A stretch of DNA of 64,000 bases from Melanocharis versteri. Lineage: Eukaryota > Chordata > Aves > Passeriformes > Melanocharitidae. Below the pieces are notes generated by a model. The model did not search any database and was not told where the DNA came from. It was given only the letters and a program-made list of their open reading frames with translations. Positions 56,001 to 64,000 of this stretch are shown here, piece by piece. The position numbers and the translations under genes are program-made. Each line of letters begins with the position of its first letter. Position 1 is the stretch's first letter. The stretch spans positions 62,001 through 126,000 of the forward strand of contig VZTG01001034.1 of the NCBI GenBank assembly GCA_013397845.1, written 5' to 3'.

Positions 56001-58920
56001 GTGTGATTCAGCCTTCCCTCTGTCTTCAGCAGAGCCTGAAAAATGGAAAGATCCTGGAAGTGAATGGAGGCATGGAAGACAATCACGAATCTTTACAAAT
56101 AATAATAATAAAAAAATAAAAATACAGTATTTCAGTATTTTCTCAGTGCCTGTTATGTTGTTCTACTTGTGTGGCATTGGACTTGAGGAGTGATGTGCTT
56201 GGAAGCCTATTTACATGCAACAATTGTTTGGTTGGGTTTTTTTCCCTCTAGAGATCATCCCCTTCAAATGGTTGATACCTTTTCTTTATTTGTTTGGATT
56301 TTTTTTCCCTGTTCAGTTCAGGTCTGTTGGGAATATAATCTTTTCATGCAGGGGTTTTTAGCCTCCTGCCATGATGCAGCAGAGGAAGCATTCTGTGGTC
56401 TCAAGATTTGGTAGTGTTACATCTTGGGAGCTGTAATTGCTGAAGTAGCAGGAAATAGCCACAAGGGTGCTACGGTCAAAGCTTTTACAAAAGTAAGGGA
56501 TTATCATGACTCTGCCCAGGTTTTGAAGAATCCAAGGATACAGGTGACAACTGACTGAAGTCTGAAGTCTCCTTAATCCAAACTTACCTAAGATGACATA
56601 CTTAAGGAGTAGGAAAGTATTTTTTAATTATTTCAAATTATAAAATGCGTGGCATTTTATCATTTTACCTGATTTTTGGCATTTTTGCATCTGAAATTAC
56701 GAGGCAGCTGAAAAGACAGTGAAGTGACTGTGATGTGCCAATTCTAACACTTGCAACAGTGCTGCAAAACACAATATCAGCTGTTGCACTCACAGGCACT
56801 TGAAATACTCATCTGTTACACTCGTGTGCTTTGAAAGAAATATGCACAGTACCATCTCAAAATGTTAAATCATGTTTTTTTCCATACATAAACACCTTTT
56901 TAGGTACTGCTCCGTGGCATTACTGAAGGTGACAGCTTTAACTGAATTATATACATTTGCAGCATGACTGGAACAGGATGTTCAGGTTACATTATTAAGA
57001 CCACTGATGACTCATCACCTGCATCAGAAGAGGGGAAAAAACAACATTTATCTTAAACACTTGTGCGTCTGGTAACATCAGTTATACTCAGAACCCATAG
57101 TATAACTTCAGTTACATGTATTAGCCCTTTGCTTTAACTAGTCAGAACTGTGTAAGTACAATATTTCAGAAGTAATGTACAAGGGAAACATTGTAGGTAT
57201 TCATTGTTATAATAATTATACTGTTTCAAATTAAGTGACTTTTCAGAAAAACAACAGTTAACGCTGTTTGGATCGAGTCCTTTCTGTTCCTTGGTAGTGC
57301 ACAAAGACAACCTTTAAAAATCTTAATTAAAAACTAAGAAACTGAAAACTGTCTCTTAGAATCTGCTTTTATTGGTAGCTAGGAGAGTGCCATTGCATTT
57401 TTGGGGAGAAGTCTTTCATTTATGCAATATATTTAGAAACTTCCTTGATATTTGGAGCTGTTTTATATTCTCCAAGAAGCTTTTTCAGATTCAATGTCTT
57501 AATAGAAGTTTAATTTTAATTGGCAAAGTTGTGTACATTGCAGCATGCTTCCAGTAACAGCGTGATGAAAAGTTTCTTTTCAGGGGATAACTTATAAACT
57601 AGATTGATCCAGCTAGAAGGTATATGTGAAACTGAGGCTATGAATATCATACTGAGTATTTTTTATGAGGTTGTTTGCGTACACAGAAAAATCCTACCTA
57701 AAATGTCAAGACCAAAATTTGTGAGGCAGTTGGAGATTTCCTCTTTGTTAGAATTCCAGAGGCAGCTACAAGGAGGCCAGTTTGTTTCATGGGCGTGACA
57801 CCAGTGTACTGTCATCTGATTAACACTGGTACGTCTTCTGTGGAATGAAGATGGCATTACAGACTTCTCAGCCTGTCATGCAGGTGCTAAATAGCCTGTG
57901 ACCTTTTTTACCTTTAAATACAATCCAACTAGGGCAGGAGTCTCTAAGCCATAATACACAAGCCACTTAGTGATACACGGTCCAGCACGTAGCTGGGAGC
58001 TATTGTTGTCCCTGGTGGCATCTGTCACAATGCTCAAGGAGGGGGAACCTGGGATTTGTTTTCTTTTTTTATGAGCATGGATCTGGGCTCAACATAATTT
58101 TTTGGCAGAAAAGGGGATTTGTTTTGCTGTGCACTTTTCTTCGTCTGCTTGGTGTCAGTGGGTTGTCCTTTAAAGACTGGTTGTGTTTTGCTGTGGAGCT
58201 TTTAAGAAAATCCATGTAGAGCTTTCTGTTTGGTGCTAGTGTTTTGGTTGATGTGAAGTGCATGTCCAAGTAAGATACAGCAAGTATTATGTGTGCAGGG
58301 TTAGCATTTCCCATTGTTGGAGTCTATTTGCTTATAAATGTCTTTACAAGCTTGTTCCCTTGCTGGCTGCTGTAGGACTGGTACCAGTCTCAGCATGTGT
58401 TTGTGAGCCAGTGTTTTTATGTGTTAGCTAAAGGAGCTGCTTTTTATTAAAACTGAGTTTCAGCTGAGGGAATCTGGCAAATTCTTACGAGCTTTACTCC
58501 TCAAAACGAGACACGTTTAAAGCTAATTGGAATAATCTATCTAACAACATGGAAAAGAAAGCCTTTGCATGGTAAACCTCTTCTGTGTCGTGTTGCTGCT
58601 TTGAGTAACAGAGCAGTGAAATCCAGTCTGATTAAAATCAGTAGGAGTCTTGTCAGGATTTTCGTCTTAAGACTTCTAAGCTATACAAGTTAACCACCCT
58701 CTTAAATGAAATTAATATTAAACATCTTACTCTAATTCCTTATTTCCTGGGAATTACAGCAGATATGGAATATATAAAAATAACTTCATGTTCAGTTCAA
58801 GAAGTTAGAGCAGAAAAGCTTCATTAGTGTAAGAAGGCATTGCCAGCTAAAAATGAGCTATGCAGAGGTAGTTTGGTAATGTCAGGAGTAAAATTCAGGG
58901 TATGTGTATATGTGTGCAGC

Positions 58921-58946
58921 TATCTATCTATCTATCTATCTGTCTT
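58921..58946. repeat. (TATC)n microsatellite
   Basis: Five perfect TATC units followed by a TGTC variant, within the MCF2L intron. Confidence 0.95.
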
Positions 58947-61900
58947 TGTAATTAAGTGCCACACTTGATGGATTTTTGGTTCAGCTGCAGCTTGCTGAAA
59001 AGAACATTTTCAGGAAATGGTCCTGCCTGAAATTGCTCTTAGGTTTTATGAAAGGCATGAAAGCATTTTTAATTTTTTCTTCAAAGTTCTTTGAACTCTG
59101 TTGAGAAATATTTCAGAGAGATTTCACAAGCACAAGTTATAGGTGTTCTTTGGTTTGTGATCTATTTGAAATCTATAGCCATTTAATCAGAAGGGAAAGC
59201 AGTAACATTTAGTTTATTATGAAAATTCCTAGCTTTTGTGATGCATCTGAGTGTAGTGAATCTCTCTCTTTTTATTTAAATCACGCTTTGCTTTTCAGAT
59301 ATTCCCAGTGCAGGATGAAGCAATAGATGCTTGCTGAAACTAAAGCAGGAAATCTTTGTCAATTCTGTTTAGTCCCTGACATGAGTACCTTTGTGCTTTT
59401 GGTGCCTCAGGTGGCTCCAAAGAAATTGGAAAAGTGCCTGAGCAGCAGTATAATTGAAATTCAAGAGGGGTTACGTGTCTAACCTGCATAGGCATTCTGT
59501 AAATCCCATTTTCCTGCATCTGTAGGCAGTGGATATCTTTGTAAATCTCCTTGATTGTAATAACTAAACAGAAAACCCCCAAACTCTGTATTAGAAACTG
59601 ACTTATTCTTCTGGAAGGGCAGGCTGCTTGCTGGATTTGGCACTTGCTCCTCAGGCTGGGAAGATGGAGAAGTTGTGAATATAAATGTCAGGTCTTGGAT
59701 AGGTGCAGTAGGAGCCATCTGAGTGACAAGGTCTCACTTGCTGCCTTAATATCATTTCCGCGTCATCTACATATCTGTAGGGTAAAATGTGGGGTTACCT
59801 AGACTCACTGGCTTCCAGCTGGACTGTTTGTGCTGGACCATTTGTCATGGAAATGAATTGCTTTGCCCCAGTTCTAGCCAATACCCAGATTAGATGTTGG
59901 GTTCAGTTGTTGCCTCTGGCGCTGAGGAATTACTCAGGGCTGTTTCATGCAAATGCACGGATTTTCTGGGGTTAATCAATGCACTCTCTTTCAGTGTTTA
60001 GGAAGTCAAACCCTCATTACATAGGAGGAGGGAACTTTGGTAACAGAAAGAGTTGAGAATCATGAAATAAAATACTGAAGTTTCTTTTCAACTCTAGTTT
60101 TGCTTTCTTCTATAGCTGGAAGCAATTTGAGTTGTTTAGTGAGAAGTTTTATTTTCTCAGCTCAGCTTATATCTACTTAAGCCTATTTGTTGATCATAGG
60201 GGGCATTAGAAAAATTGTGATTCTTTAAAATTATTTGTTGCAGCACATAATTAGATTATCGTAGTCTTCAAATGTCATCTAAACTAATTATTGAACAGAC
60301 TAATATGTTTTCCACTGGCATTGCTAAACAACTCTTTATAGAGAGAAGAGGGAAGTAAATTTGATGTTGTATCTGGAGTCTGTCAGTTAAAATTTTCTGC
60401 TATCAAATTTGTGCAACCTGTTTTGCAGAGACTTACCTGCGGAAATGTAGTTATTTACTAAGTGCGTGGAGGAAGGAGGGGAAGGCCTTGTGGTATCCCT
60501 GCAACATGTGTCACTTCCATCCAAAAATCATCTTGGGGAAAAACAGCTACACTGAAATGATGGATTCAGTGGAAAATAAGCTGCCTGGGATTAACTGCTG
60601 CCAAGGAAACATGTCCAAAAGGCGAAAGTTCCAGGGAAAACACAGTAGTAGTGCTTCTGCTGAGGTTTTTTTGAGGTAGGGAGCAGGTCCTTGAAAACCA
60701 GGCAGTCTTGCCAGCAGCTTCTGTTTCCAGTAAGGTCTGTGGATACACGCATGAGGCCAGGTATGTGCAGAGACCTCTCTAATTCTGTCAGGAATTGCCA
60801 AAAAACCCAGTTGAAACAAGGCTGGTGGGCCTAGAAGCAGAGTCAGCTCTCTTAATGCTGCCTGAAGTCCCCTTCACTAGCATGCTTTGTGTTGAGGACA
60901 GATTTTTTCTAGGCGAGATACTAGCAGTTTCTTTTTTCCACATAGGCAGGGCTTACAGTCAGAGGAGTAGGGGGAAAAATATGGAAAAAATGCCACATTA
61001 CACATGTTTCCTTTTGTACTTTCTTCCCCTCCCTACTATTGCTTCTTTTGAGAAACACCTCATTTTAGAACACAGATTGTGTGTTCTGGAGCTATACTGT
61101 GTATTGCAATTTGCTGTTTATGTGCTGTACTGTGCCTCTGCATAGTTTCAGTGCAGAGCAGTGGTCTGATGTGGTGTGTTGTGTACCTGGGCATACTTCA
61201 TTGCACAGAAAAGGGCCTGTGCCTGCCCTTTTCACTGTTGCAAAACATGTTTACGTAGGGAGGCTGTCAGTGGGATTGTAGGAGGGATCAAAATAACATC
61301 CGCGTGTGCAGCCAGGACCAGTCCCAAATGGAGCAGTTGGCTTTTCCTGTTTTACCAACCACTGGGGCTCCAGCAGCGCTGCTGGACTTTTGTTCACTGC
61401 ACTGCAAAGGAAGAGGCTCCCCAGCAGCATGTGGGAGAACAGTGCCAATGTTCGGGGCACTTTGGTAGCATTTAGGTGTTTAAAGTCCGAGAGGGCATAA
61501 TTCCTTCAGTAGTTTTTCTGTTGAGGACTGAGCTACCTCATCACAGGTTTTCTTGCCTTTGCCCAGAGCTGCTGTCATTCTTGAGAAGGCTGTCTGCAGT
61601 TTGGTGCATGTGGTCTCTTGAGCTGCTTCGTGTGCCCTGCACACACCTTGTTTGGCTTCTCAAGTGACAAGGTAATCAGCTTCATGCAGAAGGGGTGCAA
61701 AGGCATTGGGGCTCCCGACATATGCCATAGCAAAGTGAGTGTAGCCCTCGCCCAGAAAAAGAGTGCCCTCCAGTTTCCTCCTCAGCCTGGAAGTCTGCGT
61801 GGATGCTCAGCCTGGCTGCTGAGTTCTTCCTGTATTGAAGAATTGAAGAGTCACTAGACCAGAGAGGGTGGTAGCAAGGGGAAACTTGGTTTGCTGCTGA

Positions 61901-62503
61901 CTGAGGCCCCAGCTTGTAATAGGAGTCTTGAGCTTTTCTGAGTTTCCGGTAGCATTTATACTTCTAATAAATAATCCCTTGATTTGTGATGCATGGTGAA
62001 TGCTTGGAGCAGAGATCCTGTTCTCATTTGATTGCATTTTAAAAGAGGGAATTGTGTAGATGTCAAAATCCAGGCAAGGGCTGTGGTGGTGAACCCTGGT
62101 CACGGTGTGTGCCTTTCAGCAGGCAGGTGAAACACCAGTCCCTGCAGAAGGGCACCAACAAGGATGGAGCTGAGCTTGTCCCACTGTAATTTTCTTTGGA
62201 TTGCTTAGATGGACATGTCAGAAATACGGATTGTCCTGCGCTCCTCTCACAAGGCTCCAGTTATCGTGTTTTAGTTAGGGAATTTAGACCCCAGTAGGTT
62301 CTATTGGGGGTAGGTTCTATTCAGGAAAGGCAAATACCGGATGTTATTAGGCCAAAGTTCTTTGGAATCCTTGTTCTGAGCATTTACTAGGTTCACATGT
62401 GTTCATCTGGTTCTTTATGAAGTTTTGAAGAACTTCTGCTTGATCTGGTCTGGTTAGTTTTTAGTCATTGCTGTTTGGTTGGTATCAGTTTGGTGAGGTT
62501 TGC

Positions 62504-62525
62504 TTTATTTATTTATTTATTTATT
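62504..62525. repeat. (TTTA)n microsatellite
   Basis: About five TTTA units in a row within the MCF2L intron. Confidence 0.93.
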
Positions 62526-64000
62526 AAATTTGTGTAGTTGTTAAACAAAGAGAAAGAACAGATCTAAAGAGAAGAAATGTTCATAATAAAACTCTCCATT
62601 GCATGAAATTGAAGAATATTTGAATACTTTTACTGGCAGATTTCTTGTCAACTGGTTCTGTTAGCCCAGTGTATCTGATATTCCTAACTGTAACATGTTA
62701 TTTTTCATACGTATGTCATTATGTAATATGTCATGTCCAAAGGGCAACCAGGAGTTAGTGCTGTCCTTCTGTCCATCTTTCTGTTGGGTTTGTTTTACTT
62801 TTGAAGAGGTGAAGAGAGAACACATGCATATTGAAAAGTTTTGTTCATTTCTGGTTTCACAGTGACTGCCAAAGTGATGCCAAAGTATCCAGAAATAGAT
62901 ACTGTAAGTATTATATGCTCCTGTTCCTGGCCCTTTAATCTCTTTTAAGAAATTGAATCTTGCCCTTCTGTGCCCAGTAGATGTTGCTGTTGATTCAGTA
63001 ACATCTGAAAGAGGACAAGTAGAAGAATTATTTAGGAGCTCAGAAGATTTTGTAAATATTCCAGTATCTTATTCAGAGAAAAGGAGCTACTTTAAAAAAA
63101 AAATAATTCAGTGCTCATATTTTAATTTATATATATTGGCCTTCCAATCTGTAGCATAAATGAGAAGTAAGCATTTTGTGAGTTACTGGTTTAATGTCCC
63201 GTGGAAGAGCTGCATGGAAAGTGGATTTTCTACTTTGCATCTCCATTATGGTTTCTCTAAGTATTTGTATTGATATCCTCATCCTAAGCAGCACGAATCA
63301 TACCAGTCATGGTGATATCTCTGTGGCATGGAATGATTTTTTCAAAGCTATGCTCTATGATCAGAATAGGCATTCCTGTAGCCGCTCCCAAGTCAGCATT
63401 GTTTCTTGGAAGCTGGAGCCTTGCCAAGTTGTAAGAGCACTTTTTAGGATGAAAACCCGTTGCACGGGGTGGGTTTTGCACACTTTTATTGAAGGCGACA
63501 AAGCAAGGGAGGTTGGTCACTTTTGGAGAGGAGACTGGAGGAGAATAAAGAAGAAAACATTTAAAGGTGCCGTTTACTCTTCAGTAAGGTCATGTGTAGG
63601 GGAAGCTTTTTAAAATTATTTTTTAATGCAGTCTGGTCTTCTAACAGAGTCTGAGAAATAGTTTGTTATTGAGACCAAAAAAATGTGTGAATAAAATACT
63701 GAGTAGACAAGCTCACTGCTGAATTTTCATTCCCTGGTATATGGGAAAACACCTGCAGCTGCTGGTTTCCTTGGTAACAAGTTCACTGCAAAATCTAAAT
63801 GCACTGCACTAAGCCTGTCAATTGTACTGCATTTGAGGAGAGTTTAACATGCACACTTGGACCTTTTGATACATGAGTTTCTCAAATGCCGTGTCATTTA
63901 TGCTTTTCTTGCATAAAATACCTGATTAAAGGAGATGTGCGACAGGCTTTGGATTTTGGACAAAACTACAAAAAAGGTTGGTATTTGCAAGTCTAAACAT

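Larger units (their letters stand above)
53043..64000 (+). other. MCF2L: MCF2L intron, extends beyond window
   Basis: At least 11 kb with no recognised MCF2L exon. It contains simple repeats at 58921 and 62504 and a possible weak DNA-transposon-like stretch near 57925-58060. It also holds splice-compatible open segments at 60429-60679 and 62863-62903. The 139-codon frame at 63194-63613 has no recognisable domain. Confidence 0.65.

Noticed and set aside
57925..58060. Possible hAT/Charlie-like DNA transposon remnant
   Set aside because: Only a vague likeness to transposon ends, with no paired inverted repeats or target duplication seen.
62978..63159. Open stretch after TGCCCAG, considered as another MCF2L exon
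   Set aside because: It would begin with a TAG in the phase required after 62903, would imply a 74-base intron, and does not match the known following MCF2L sequence (DEIM).
63194..63613. 139-codon + strand frame with a hydrophobic N-terminal stretch
   Set aside because: Lies deep in the MCF2L intron with an overlapping frame on the other strand. No homologue recognised and the splice context does not fit.
1..64000. CRISPR arrays, bacterial operons, tRNA or rRNA genes
   Set aside because: None seen. The window is vertebrate intronic and intergenic DNA with spliced genes.

Overview
The window is vertebrate nuclear DNA, most likely from a bird. Protein-coding sequence comes in short exons with GT-AG introns of about 0.1 to 11 kb. 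The only abundant interspersed repeat is CR1, the dominant LINE of birds and other sauropsids, and SINEs are absent. Gene content is (end of ATP11A)-(start of MCF2L), both on the + strand. This is the neighbourhood known from human 13q34 (ATP11A-MCF2L-F7-F10), and to my knowledge it lies on chromosome 1 in chicken. I cannot name the species.

Layout. (1) Positions 1-27559 hold the 3' half of ATP11A, a P4-ATPase (phospholipid flippase). Thirteen constitutive exons between 1102 and 20695 encode the last part of the nucleotide-binding domain, the phosphorylation-domain motifs TGDKMET and GDGANDV, and membrane segments TM5-TM10. The DKTGT phosphorylation site and the start codon lie upstream of the window. 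After the last shared exon the gene offers two C-termini. One is a small stop-containing exon at 22146 that gives a 25-residue tail, and the other is a distal exon at 27302 that gives an 85-residue tail. Both resemble the two known mammalian ATP11A C-termini. An AT-rich 3' UTR of about 4 kb follows, to about 31520. (2) Positions 31520-42100 are intergenic, with two CR1 pieces and a third abutting the next island. (3) A CpG island at 42120-42665 looks like a promoter. (4) An exon at 52844-53042 carries the N-terminal coding sequence of one isoform of MCF2L (DBS), a Rho-family guanine nucleotide exchange factor. The rest, to 64000, is best read as the following MCF2L intron; the next recognised MCF2L coding exon is not in the window.

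ATP11A and MCF2L are not known to act in one pathway. They are neighbours by conserved synteny. I found no new biological system. The most interesting signals are the paired ATP11A tails, with a possible PDZ-ligand end on the long one, and the remote CpG-island start of MCF2L. Weaker leads are a few splice-compatible open segments in the MCF2L intron. Most other open frames come from CR1 or occur by chance. Two single N characters (31714 and 42505) mark unresolved assembly positions.
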